From contig NZ_JAGSYF010000002.1 in assembly GCF_025685645.1 (NCBI RefSeq), positions 868,907 to 932,906 on the forward strand: DNA of 64,000 nucleotides. The letters run 5' to 3'. Positions 57,068-64,000 of the stretch are shown in pieces. A model generated the notes under the pieces. That model was not told the origin of the DNA and did not search any database. It saw nothing but the letters and a program-made list of their open reading frames with translations. Origin of the DNA: Edaphobacter bradus (GTDB lineage: Bacteria > Acidobacteriota > Terriglobia > Terriglobales > Acidobacteriaceae). The position numbers and the translations under genes are program-made. Each line of letters starts with the position of its first letter. Positions within the stretch are counted from its first letter, which is position 1.

Positions 57068-58468
57068 CTACCGGACATCGACACGGATTTTCTGAATGGC
57101 ATTGTTCCCATAGCCGAGACGATTCCACTCTGGCAAGTCGGGCTGTGTTCGGCCCGCCATATCTGTCGCCCGGGCGGAAATCACTGTGGAACCCCGCTGC
57201 TCAAGCCGCGCGAGAAGCTCCCAGCCCTGCCAGCTGTGCCGCTTCCGTTCGCTTATTAAGTGGGCGTCCTGCCAGGGACCACCGCCAATGCTGACTTCGA
57301 CCCGGGCGATAGGTGCCGCTCCGGACCATGCGACACCGCGAACAGGCAACTCGCCCTGCTCAACCTCGGTGTTCGGCTCCGGCTCGGTGATCAGGCTCCG
57401 CACTCGTTGCAGCGACACCGGCTCTCTCACTAATTGCCCGCCGCGCTGCCACTCAAAGCAGTAAGCCTCGGTCTGGTAATGACCCCTAAACGGCTCGCTG
57501 ATCACATCAATCTCGGTGAGCCATTTCACCGACGCCATCCCATACCAATTGGGAACGATGAGCCTGAGCGGATAGCCATGCTGGATAGGGAGCGGCTCTC
57601 CGCTCATGGCGTAGGCAAGCAGCGCCTCAGATTCGCGGGCGTCGTCTATGCTCAGGCTGCGTTCGAAGCGAATTGTTTCGCTATTGGCATCAAGCTTGCC
57701 GCTGTCAGCGCCACGAAACACCACCTCTATCGCGCCTGCTTTTACGCCCGCCCGGTCAAGAACCTCCACGAGCGGCACGCCCGTCCATTCGGCTGTGCTC
57801 ACTGCTCCTAAGTCCCATTGTTCTCCATCCACACGCGGATCCAGCATTGAGCGGCCATTTCCAGCGCACTCCAATGTGACGAACGAGCTCTGCGTGGGTA
57901 TTTTCACAAGGTCGCGCAAACTGAGGCTCTGGGGGCGTTCGACCAGGCCACCCACCTTTAGGCGCCAGCTTGACTGGTCTAGCCTGGGGATCTGAAAGTG
58001 GTTACGAACATAGAATCGCGGATTCGGCATGACGACGCTGCCGATCAATGCGGGAATGGAGGTCTCGGCGTTGAGCGGATGAGCACGGTGAACGACCAAT
58101 CCTCCGTCGATTGCCTGCTGGCAAGCTTCCTCCGGGTCCATTGCGGGCACGGCTGCATCGATGCCTGGCATCGCAGCTGCGCAGCCGCCGCTCGCCACCA
58201 CACTGGCACACGTCGCTGCCGGGTAGACGTCGAGGCTGCCTGCCATCGTGAAAGGCTGCATGAACTCTCGTACATGAGCCTCGTCGCTCGATTCGACGAT
58301 CATGTACAGCGTGTGCTCGCCACGGACGATGGCTTCGCCCTGGATACTGACTCCGTGCTTACGAACGTTGGGGCGGCTCAGGTAATTAAGGAGGGTCGCT
58401 CCCATATACGGATCAGTGGCAGGACAGCGATTCGGCTCGTGATGGTGACGGACAATGAAGAGAGCCAT
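57068..58468 (-). CDS. Sulfite oxidase-family molybdoenzyme fused to an N-terminal DUF3303-like domain
   Basis: 466 residues. Residues 1-95 form a small ferredoxin-like domain (ALFIVRHHHEPNRCPA ... HTLYMIVESSDEAHVREFMQPF) like DUF3303. From about 120 the sulfite oxidase molybdopterin domain begins: RNHFQIPRLD, SFVTLECAGNGRS with the molybdenum-ligand cysteine, and GEPLPIQHGYPLRLIVPNWYGMASVKWL. The C-terminal Mo-co dimerisation domain has VRGVAWSGAAPIARVEVSIGGGPW. There is no signal peptide or haem domain, so it would be a cytoplasmic oxidase/reductase-like enzyme. The electron partner is unknown. Confidence 0.88.
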   Translation of the reverse strand: MALFIVRHHHEPNRCPATDPYMGATLLNYLSRPNVRKHGVSIQGEAIVRGEHTLYMIVESSDEAHVREFMQPFTMAGSLDVYPAATCASVVASGGCAAAMPGIDAAVPAMDPEEACQQAIDGGLVVHRAHPLNAETSIPALIGSVVMPNPRFYVRNHFQIPRLDQSSWRLKVGGLVERPQSLSLRDLVKIPTQSSFVTLECAGNGRSMLDPRVDGEQWDLGAVSTAEWTGVPLVEVLDRAGVKAGAIEVVFRGADSGKLDANSETIRFERSLSIDDARESEALLAYAMSGEPLPIQHGYPLRLIVPNWYGMASVKWLTEIDVISEPFRGHYQTEAYCFEWQRGGQLVREPVSLQRVRSLITEPEPNTEVEQGELPVRGVAWSGAAPIARVEVSIGGGPWQDAHLISERKRHSWQGWELLARLEQRGSTVISARATDMAGRTQPDLPEWNRLGYGNNAIQKIRVDVR

Positions 58469-58812
58469 GATTTTGGTGAACCTTAATCATTGGTCCCGAA
58501 GTTGGTCTAATGATGATTGGCGTTCGAGATACTAGTCAAGCGGCGGGTGGCCCACCCTCCAAATCTCAAACCACCACAAATATTCGAGTGCCATGCCGGG
58601 ACAACCGAGCGCCAGTCAAATGCTGCATGGATGGACGCCGGCCCGATTTCCACACCCCACCCTTGACGCGCCTGTTAGCCTTAAGTAAGGAGAAACAAGA
58701 AGCCCGGCATCCGCCGGGCTTCACATTTAACCTGGGAGACTGATCGCCGAAGTCCGGACCTAAAATCTCTACTTCGAAGACTTTGCACACTTTTGTCGGG
58801 GTGGGGGGATAA
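58469..58812. other. Intergenic region between convergently spaced minus-strand genes
   Basis: Contains the promoter side of the molybdoenzyme gene and, at 58699-58722, the hairpin listed separately. No open frame with coding character was recognised. Confidence 0.5.
58699..58722 (-). terminator. Hairpin terminator downstream of the 261-residue gene
   Basis: Exact 10-bp stem GAAGCCCGGC / GCCGGGCTTC with a four-base loop, followed on the minus strand by TTGTTTCTCC. Confidence 0.7.
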
Positions 58813-59598
58813 TCAGGCGCGACGCCGGTACCGGATGGCGAACTCGTAGTTGGGGTTCGGTGGGAAGAGTTTGGCGATGAGGCGGAGGCGTTCTGCCAGA
58901 GCCTGCGGGGCGAGCAGCGGGTACTCGCGCTCGCGCAGCTCGGAGTAGTCGAAGTCGATGGCCAGCGAGAGCAGGTAGATCGCGACGGCGTCGGAGAACG
59001 ACGACTCGAGGAAACTGGTGCGGGCCTTCTCGTCGACGATGAGCCTGCCGTCGACGCGGCCGAGGCGGGCTTCGGGAGCGAGGGCGAGGTTGCGGCTCTC
59101 CCACGCATCCTGGCTGGTCTCTCCACGCACATCGGCGACGGCCTGGGCCCAGGCGAGCTGGTCGAAGCTCTCGGGGACTCCTGCGGCATCGACGAAGGCG
59201 TGGCCGGCGTTGATGAAGAACTCGAAGGCCAGGGCGAAGCGGTCGCCTAGCAGCCGCGTGGAGATGAAGACTCCTTCGGCGTCGCCGAGCGCGACGTTGC
59301 GGTGGCAGATGGCCTGGTCGCTCAGCTCGGGCGTGTAGACGGGCGAGATGAGCGTGGGCTCGCTGGAACGGCTCTCTCTGAGAGCAAGCGGGACGAAGTA
59401 GTAGTGCTTGCGCTGGAGCGCGGCGGTGATGGTTGTGGGCACGGCCTCCACCATGCGCTCAAGGTCTTTGGGGTCAACGTGCGTGTCGCCATACGCGGCG
59501 TAGTTGATTCCGTTGGAGGCCCTGCGCACGGCCGTCTCTCGCGCAACCTGTGTTGCCTGGACGAGTCCGCCCAGTCCGCTCTGAACACCTTCTGTCAT
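58813..59598 (-). CDS. Protein of unknown function
   Basis: 261 residues, soluble, no signal peptide. Distinct segments: NGINYAAYGDTHVDPKDLERMVEAVPTTI near the start, ALRESRSSEPTLISPVYTPELSDQAI, DRFALAFEFFINAGHAFVDA, and the C-terminal YPLLAPQALAERLRLIAKLFPPNPNYEFAIRYRRR. No family recognised; probably conserved in Acidobacteriota. The ATG at 59598 has a TAGAAT -10-like element eight bases upstream and no Shine-Dalgarno, suggesting a leaderless transcript. Only 19 bp separate it from the divergent next gene. Confidence 0.65.
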   Translation of the reverse strand: MTEGVQSGLGGLVQATQVARETAVRRASNGINYAAYGDTHVDPKDLERMVEAVPTTITAALQRKHYYFVPLALRESRSSEPTLISPVYTPELSDQAICHRNVALGDAEGVFISTRLLGDRFALAFEFFINAGHAFVDAAGVPESFDQLAWAQAVADVRGETSQDAWESRNLALAPEARLGRVDGRLIVDEKARTSFLESSFSDAVAIYLLSLAIDFDYSELREREYPLLAPQALAERLRLIAKLFPPNPNYEFAIRYRRRA

Positions 59599-59617
59599 AA
59601 CGCAGTATTCTACTTGT

Positions 59618-59947
59618 ATGACGCAAGCATCGCAGAACGGAGGCCAGGTCGCCTCGCAAAAGACGGGTCAGGCTACGGGACAGGGCAGGCTGTTGGGGGT
59701 TCCGCTGGGGGACCTGGGCTGGTTCGCCACGCTGCTGATGGGGGCGGCGACGGGCTTCATGGCGTTCTTCGCGGCGACGTTTGTGGGGATCATAAGCATC
59801 CTGTTCTACAACTCGTCGGGACATCATGCGGTGGACTACGCGGTGAGTTATCGCGATGTGGGTCTGCCGGTGGGGATTGTCGTTCTGGCGGCGGCGTGGG
59901 GCTACCTGGGAACGCTGCGAGTGCGGCGGATGCTCCGGCGCGGATAG
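59618..59947 (+). CDS. Small two- to three-helix membrane protein
   Basis: 109 residues. A Gln/Gly-rich N-terminal tail (about 25 residues) is followed by LGWFATLLMGAATGFMAFFAATFVGIISILFY and VGLPVGIVVLAAAWGYLGTL, and a basic end (RVRRMLRRG). Function unknown. It starts 19 bp from the divergent 261-residue gene, so the two promoters must overlap the coding sequences. Confidence 0.65.
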   Translation: MTQASQNGGQVASQKTGQATGQGRLLGVPLGDLGWFATLLMGAATGFMAFFAATFVGIISILFYNSSGHHAVDYAVSYRDVGLPVGIVVLAAAWGYLGTLRVRRMLRRG

Positions 59948-60067
59948 TGCGGCTCGTCACATTTTTGCGGGTTGTCCTTTCATCAGGCGCGAAACATTTT
60001 CGCCTGCAAGTGCGTCCTCCTGCTATGCTTCGCACCTAGCTGCAAATTTCCGGGAGGACCACCACGC

Positions 60068-61834
60068 ATGTCATTCGCACGCACCTTTGCGCGCTGGAGC
60101 TGTTGTTCGGCTGCCATCGCAGGCCTTGCTATTCCATCCGTCGCCGCCGATAAGAAGGAGGCAATCGAGACGGCGCCCTCGTACTACGGCACACAGCCCG
60201 CTACGGAAAGCATCGATCTGACGATGTACGCGCGGATTCGCGAGGAGGGGTTCAAGCACTCGCACGTGATGGACTTTGCCGACGCGCTGACGAACGGCAT
60301 CGGGCCGCGGCTTACGGGCTCACCGAACATGGCCAGGGCCAACGACTGGACGAAGGAGACGCTGACAAAGATTGGCCTCACGAATGCGCACCTTGAGGAC
60401 TGGGGCGAGTTCGGCATGGGCTGGCAGCAGATCAACACGTGGGGACGAATGATCACTCCCGACCCAGAGCCGCTGTGGCTGCAGGCCGCTCCCTGGTCTC
60501 CAGCGACCAATGGACCGGTCACGGGCGAGGCGGTCTATATCAACATCCAGGACGCGAAGGAACTCGACAAATACAAGGGCAAGCTGAAGGGCAAGATTGT
60601 GCTCTTCGGCGCGCTGCGCACGACGCCTGACATCACCGATCCGCTCTTCCATCGCTACACCGACGAACAGCTGGCGGAGATGGAGAAGTACCCGGTGAGC
60701 GACGGGCAAGGTGTTCCGAATCTGCAGCAGATGATCGCTGACCGCGCGCGGCTGCAGCAGCTTCGCACGGCGGCAATGAAGATGATGACGGAAGAGGGAG
60801 TGGCCGCAATCATCACTCCCTCGCGCGATGGCCGCAACGGCGGCGGCGCGGGAATCATCTTCGACGACAACGGCGCGAACCTTGCCCGCAGTGCACAGGT
60901 GAAGGAGAACGCAGTCACGATTCCCAACGCCGTGATGATGATCGAGCACTACAACCGGGTGGCGCGGCTGCTGGAGAACCACGTTCCGGTAACGGTGGAG
61001 CTGAACATTGAGACGAAGTTCACGGGCGACCACGAGCACGGATTCGATACCGTGGCCGAGATTCCGGGGAACGATCCGAAGCTGAAGGACCAGGTGGTGA
61101 TGGTGGGGGGCCACCTCGATAGCTGGATCTCCGGCACGGGTGCGACGGACAACGGCGCGGGCTCGGTTGTCGCGATGGAGGCAGTCCGGATCCTGAAGGC
61201 GCTGGGGGTGAAGCCGCGGCGCACGATTCGCATCGCGCTGTGGTCGGGCGAGGAGCAGGGGCTGTTCGGTTCGCAGGGCTACGTGAAGCAGCACTTCGGC
61301 ACCTTTGCCGAGCCGGAGCATCCCGATCCGGCGAGCATGCCCGCCTTCATGCGTCGGCGCGGAAAGCTGACGACGACGAAGGAGTGGGAGACGCTCGACG
61401 CCTACTACAACCTCGACAACGGCACGGGCAAGGTCCGCGGCGTGTACACGCAGGAGAACTACGCCATCGGACCGATCTTCGCGCAGTGGATCGCTCCGCT
61501 GAAGGACCTGGGCGTGACGACGGTCAGCTACCGCAACACGGGCGGGACCGATCATCTCTCCTTCGATGCAGTTGGTCTGCCGGGCTTCCAGTACATCCAG
61601 GACCCGATGGACTACGAGACCCGCACGCATCACTCGGACATGGACAGCTATGACCGGCTGCATGCGGCGGACCTCGAACAGGCTGCGGTGATCGAGGCGA
61701 TCTTCCTCTACAACACGAGCGAGCGCGAGGCGATGATGCCGCGCAAGCCGTTCCCGCATCCGGAGCTCGATCAGCAGAAGAGCCAGCCGGTTCCTGGGAT
61801 GTATCCGAACGCGGCTGCGCCTGAGGCGAAGTAG
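60068..61834 (+). CDS. Secreted M28-family metallopeptidase with PA domain
   Basis: 588 residues from ATG 60068 (GGGAGG upstream); the frame to 59972 is rejected. Signal peptide (TFARWSCCSAAIAGLAIPSVAA). A protease-associated (PA) insert lies at about 150-310 (KYKGKLKGKIVLFGAL). The catalytic domain has GGHLDSWISGTGATDNGAGSVVAMEAVRIL with the His and bridging Asp, and IALWSGEEQGLFGSQGYV with the general-base Glu pair; GGTDHLSFD adds the last His ligand. It would be a periplasmic or secreted aminopeptidase or carboxypeptidase. A terminator follows. Confidence 0.93.
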   Translation: MSFARTFARWSCCSAAIAGLAIPSVAADKKEAIETAPSYYGTQPATESIDLTMYARIREEGFKHSHVMDFADALTNGIGPRLTGSPNMARANDWTKETLTKIGLTNAHLEDWGEFGMGWQQINTWGRMITPDPEPLWLQAAPWSPATNGPVTGEAVYINIQDAKELDKYKGKLKGKIVLFGALRTTPDITDPLFHRYTDEQLAEMEKYPVSDGQGVPNLQQMIADRARLQQLRTAAMKMMTEEGVAAIITPSRDGRNGGGAGIIFDDNGANLARSAQVKENAVTIPNAVMMIEHYNRVARLLENHVPVTVELNIETKFTGDHEHGFDTVAEIPGNDPKLKDQVVMVGGHLDSWISGTGATDNGAGSVVAMEAVRILKALGVKPRRTIRIALWSGEEQGLFGSQGYVKQHFGTFAEPEHPDPASMPAFMRRRGKLTTTKEWETLDAYYNLDNGTGKVRGVYTQENYAIGPIFAQWIAPLKDLGVTTVSYRNTGGTDHLSFDAVGLPGFQYIQDPMDYETRTHHSDMDSYDRLHAADLEQAAVIEAIFLYNTSEREAMMPRKPFPHPELDQQKSQPVPGMYPNAAAPEAK

Positions 61835-61859
61835 CGGCTGATTCAAAGGCAGTGAAAGG

Positions 61860-61898
61860 CGGCGAGGGCAAAATGCTCTCGCCGCTTCCTCTTTTGCG
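61860..61898 (+). terminator. Rho-independent terminator after the M28 peptidase
   Basis: Stem GCGGCGAG / CTCGCCGC, 11-base loop, followed by TTCCTCTTTT. Confidence 0.85.
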
Positions 61899-62000
61899 GG
61901 AAGATTTACGATTTAGTCGTTGTAAATCCGCCTATCGTGAGTATGGTTAGTAGCGCGCAGCAAATGGGATTTGCCGGATTCCAGCGGCCGGGAGTAAGTC

Positions 62001-63557
62001 ATGAGGGTTAGCTGCAACATCTCGATAGCAGTATTCGCTCTGGCTCTGACGATTCCGCCGCGTGGTAGCGCGCAGGAGACACATAGCCATCCTGCGCCCG
62101 AAAAGCTCGGTAGTGTCTCGTTCCCGACTTCGTGCAATCCAGCGGTCCAGCAGGAGTTTCAGCGTGGCGTCGCGCTCCTTCACTCGTTCGCTTACGAGGT
62201 ATCGCGGCAGGCCTTCCGTGATGTGAGTGCGTCTGACCCGAAGTGCGCTATGGCACATTGGGGCATTGCGATGACGTATTACCACCAGCTATGGGAGCCG
62301 CAGATCACACAGTCTGATACGGAGAAGGGTCTCTCCGAGATGCAGGAGGCGAAGCAGCTCGGAAGCCCTCTTGAGCGGGAGAGTATGTTGATCGGTGCTC
62401 TCTCAACGTTTTATGCAGATGCCGACCGTGTCCCTTTGCGCGACAGAGCTGTGGCTTACGAGCGGTCGATGGCGCAGGTGGCGAGCCGTTTCCCAACGGA
62501 CACCGAAGCCCAGGTCTTCTATGCGCTTTCTCTGCTCGCGACCGCGTCGGCGATGGATCGGACGCACGCCAACCAGAAGCGGGCAGTAGCTGTCCTTGAG
62601 CCACTCAACCAGAGGTATCCGCGACATCCGGGAATCGTTCACTATCTGATCCACGCTGAAGACAATGCGGAGATGGCTGCTCAGGGTCTGGAAGCAGCTC
62701 GGAGTTATGCCAGGATTGCGCCTTCCGCTCCGCATGCGCTTCATATGCCGTCGCACATTTACACCAGGCTCGGTCTATGGCAGGAGTCGGTGTCTTCCAA
62801 CCTTGCAGCGCGGGCAGCGGCTCATGAGCAAGGTGACCTTGGTGAAGAGCTGCATGCGATGGACTACCTGGTGTACGCCTATCTGCAGATGGGACGCCAC
62901 GAAGATGCGGACCGAATTCGGCTCGAGGTGAAACGGATGACCGCGCTGCCCGTCGACACGTTCAAGATTGGATATGCTGGGACGGCAATTCCGGTGCGCT
63001 ATGCCGTGGAGAGAAACGATTGGGCAATGGCCTCTGTGCTGGAGCCATTTACTGATTCGCCGCCGCAGGTGCAAGCTATGGTCTTCTGGTCACGTGCGGT
63101 AGGCTTCGCTCGTGAGGGTAAGCCAGGCAGCGTGAAACTTGAGATCGATAAGCTGCAGCGGGTGTTCGAAGACCTACAAAAGACTGGCCACACCTACTGG
63201 GCGGAGCAGGTCGACATTCAAATTCAGGAGGCAAGAGCCTGGCTGTCTCGCGCGTTAGGGAAGAATGAGGAGGCCGTACAACAGATGCGTGCTGCGGCTG
63301 ACAAGGAGGATGCGATCGAAAAGCTGCCAATCACCCCTGGGCCGGTTATTCCCGCCCGCGAGCAGCTGGGCGAGCTGTTGCTGCAGGTTGGACAGGGTGG
63401 GGCTGCCCTGAACGAGTTTGAGAGGTGTCTCGCGATCGCACCAGGGAGGCGAGGTTCTGTCGCGGGAGCTTTGCAGGCGGCCACATCGGCACATAACCAA
63501 ACCAAAGCGGAGTACTTTAGAGCGCAATTCAATAGTCTTGGTCGCACCGAACCGTAA
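62001..63557 (+). CDS. Secreted TPR-repeat protein
   Basis: 518 residues with signal peptide (ISIAVFALALTIPPRGSAQ). The TPR-like helices begin at about 45 (VQQEFQRGVALLHSFAYEVSRQAFRDVSASDPKCAMAHWGIAMTYYHQLW) and recur to the C terminus (AREQLGELLLQVGQGGAALNEFERCLAIAP). The middle has YLIHAEDNAEMAAQGLEAAR and SAPHALHMPSHIYTRLGLW, a motif set of a secreted TPR family frequent in Acidobacteriota and Planctomycetota. The likely role is protein-protein contact in the periplasm; no enzyme motif. Confidence 0.8.
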   Translation: MRVSCNISIAVFALALTIPPRGSAQETHSHPAPEKLGSVSFPTSCNPAVQQEFQRGVALLHSFAYEVSRQAFRDVSASDPKCAMAHWGIAMTYYHQLWEPQITQSDTEKGLSEMQEAKQLGSPLERESMLIGALSTFYADADRVPLRDRAVAYERSMAQVASRFPTDTEAQVFYALSLLATASAMDRTHANQKRAVAVLEPLNQRYPRHPGIVHYLIHAEDNAEMAAQGLEAARSYARIAPSAPHALHMPSHIYTRLGLWQESVSSNLAARAAAHEQGDLGEELHAMDYLVYAYLQMGRHEDADRIRLEVKRMTALPVDTFKIGYAGTAIPVRYAVERNDWAMASVLEPFTDSPPQVQAMVFWSRAVGFAREGKPGSVKLEIDKLQRVFEDLQKTGHTYWAEQVDIQIQEARAWLSRALGKNEEAVQQMRAAADKEDAIEKLPITPGPVIPAREQLGELLLQVGQGGAALNEFERCLAIAPGRRGSVAGALQAATSAHNQTKAEYFRAQFNSLGRTEP

Positions 63558-63590
63558 TTCGTCACCCAATTAATAGATCGGTCCGAAGCC

Positions 63591-63626
63591 CGCGATGAAG
63601 CTGCGAAGGATGGGGCACGCGGCTAG
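63591..63626. repeat. Half copy of the type A2 palindromic repeat
   Basis: CGCGATGAAGCTGCGAAGGATGGGGCACG matches the right half of the mutS2 and 1979-2023 elements; the CCCACCCTT arm is missing. Confidence 0.6.
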
Positions 63627-63687
63627 GGCGTTGCGTACCGCTTTTCTAAGTGACCTGACCGGTCGTCTCATCCCACGATTGACAGCG

Positions 63688-64000
63688 CTAAGTCCACGCA
63701 CTGAGGAGGCGGCCGGCGGAGCCGAGGAGCTTGAGGTTGTCGGTGCGCTTCGAGAAGTAGCGGGCGTTGAGCTCCGGCGTGCCGAGGTCTTCGATGCCGC
63801 GGAAGGCGGTGAGTTCGAGGGCGATCTCTTCGGGGGTGAAGAAGAGCTGGAACGGCTCACCGGCGAGCTGGACGCGCGAGGCGAGAGAGTCGTGCGCGAG
63901 CTGCTCGAAGAAGGGAAGCGCGGAGCGCGGCTGGCTGTAGTCCATTACGACGCCGCTGCCTGCAGGGGACTTTGCGATGAAATCGAGTGTCGCACGGAAG
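63688..64000 (-). CDS. Class I SAM-dependent methyltransferase, LCM/PPM1 type (5' end outside window)
   Basis: Only the C-terminal 104 residues are present; the frame is open to the window edge. FTPEEIALELTAFRGIEDLGTPELNARYF and the closing DNLKLLGSAGRLLSA match the end of leucine-carboxymethyltransferase-like (PPM1 / putative SAM-dependent) enzymes. The preceding ATLDFIAKSPAGSGVVMDYSQPRS fits the strand before the last helices. In bacteria these often methylate small or polyketide-like substrates; the substrate is unknown. Confidence 0.7.
   Translation of the reverse strand, partial: FRATLDFIAKSPAGSGVVMDYSQPRSALPFFEQLAHDSLASRVQLAGEPFQLFFTPEEIALELTAFRGIEDLGTPELNARYFSKRTDNLKLLGSAGRLLSAWT

Noticed and set aside
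60320..61846. 508-codon minus-strand open frame over the M28 peptidase
   Set aside because: The plus strand carries the full zinc-peptidase motif set; the antisense translation is Arg/His-rich with no pattern.
1..64000. Looked for CRISPR arrays, rRNA and tRNA genes
   Set aside because: No regularly spaced repeats and no tRNA-like cloverleaf or rRNA sequence were recognised by eye; a short RNA gene could still be missed.

Overview
The window is high-GC bacterial DNA. The most likely source is an Acidobacteriota of the Acidobacteriaceae/Terriglobia type (Granulicella, Edaphobacter, Terriglobus and relatives). This is inferred from the gene families (HAF-repeat protein, secreted M28 peptidase, secreted TPR protein, DUF3303-like/sulfite oxidase fusion, RES/DUF2384 pair) and from dense dispersed palindromic repeats. 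No rRNA or tRNA gene and no CRISPR array were seen.

Layout. 1-11.7 kb: mixed housekeeping and accessory genes: end of a HAF-repeat protein, secreted beta-lactamase-fold hydrolase, GNAT, two-domain sulfurtransferase, an orphan McrA-N-like domain, mutS2 carrying two palindromic repeats inside its reading frame, zinc-ribbon membrane protein, hemB, Uma2, panE, nucleoside hydrolase and a PhoU-like protein. 12.4-19.7 kb: the lipoate / 2-oxoacid dehydrogenase neighbourhood (lpdA, lipB, sucB-type E2), interrupted by a DUF2384-RES toxin-antitoxin module with a perfect 16-bp inverted-repeat operator, then AhpD-like, an EF-P family gene, and a leftover 3' fragment of a second E2 gene. 19.8-22.7 kb: a two-gene membrane unit and purEK.

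22.86-42.86 kb: a prophage-like late-gene cluster, nearly all on the minus strand. It has a zinc ribbon, a sigma-region-4-like protein, prohead protease, coiled-coil protein, major capsid, head-tail connectors, a tail protein, a 1519-residue signal-peptide-bearing tail fibre with an SGNH hydrolase end, terminase, portal and a minor tail protein. Its control region holds a near-consensus leftward promoter with overlapping palindromes and a divergent S24-type repressor whose catalytic serine position reads alanine. No integrase, replication, tape-measure or lysis enzyme gene was found. Between terminase and portal sits a HipA-like kinase + DUF3037 gene pair, both with TTG starts and both framed by dispersed palindromes. 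This pair is the best candidate in the window for an under-described system (phage-borne defence, toxin or host-interaction cargo).

43-49.7 kb: membrane protein, alpha/beta hydrolase, a LysR / secreted protein / receiver-domain block bounded by short IS-end-like inverted repeats, then glyA and a DUF4126 protein. 49.7-54.8 kb: two divergent TetR-family units with clear twin palindromic operators, an SPFH protein with a small membrane partner, trxC, and an SDR/AhpD-like pair that abuts the frameshifted 3' remnant of another SDR. 55-64 kb: GT39-type membrane glycosyltransferase, DUF3303-like/sulfite oxidase fusion, two divergently starting proteins of unknown role, M28 peptidase, secreted TPR protein and the 3' end of an LCM-type methyltransferase running out of the window.
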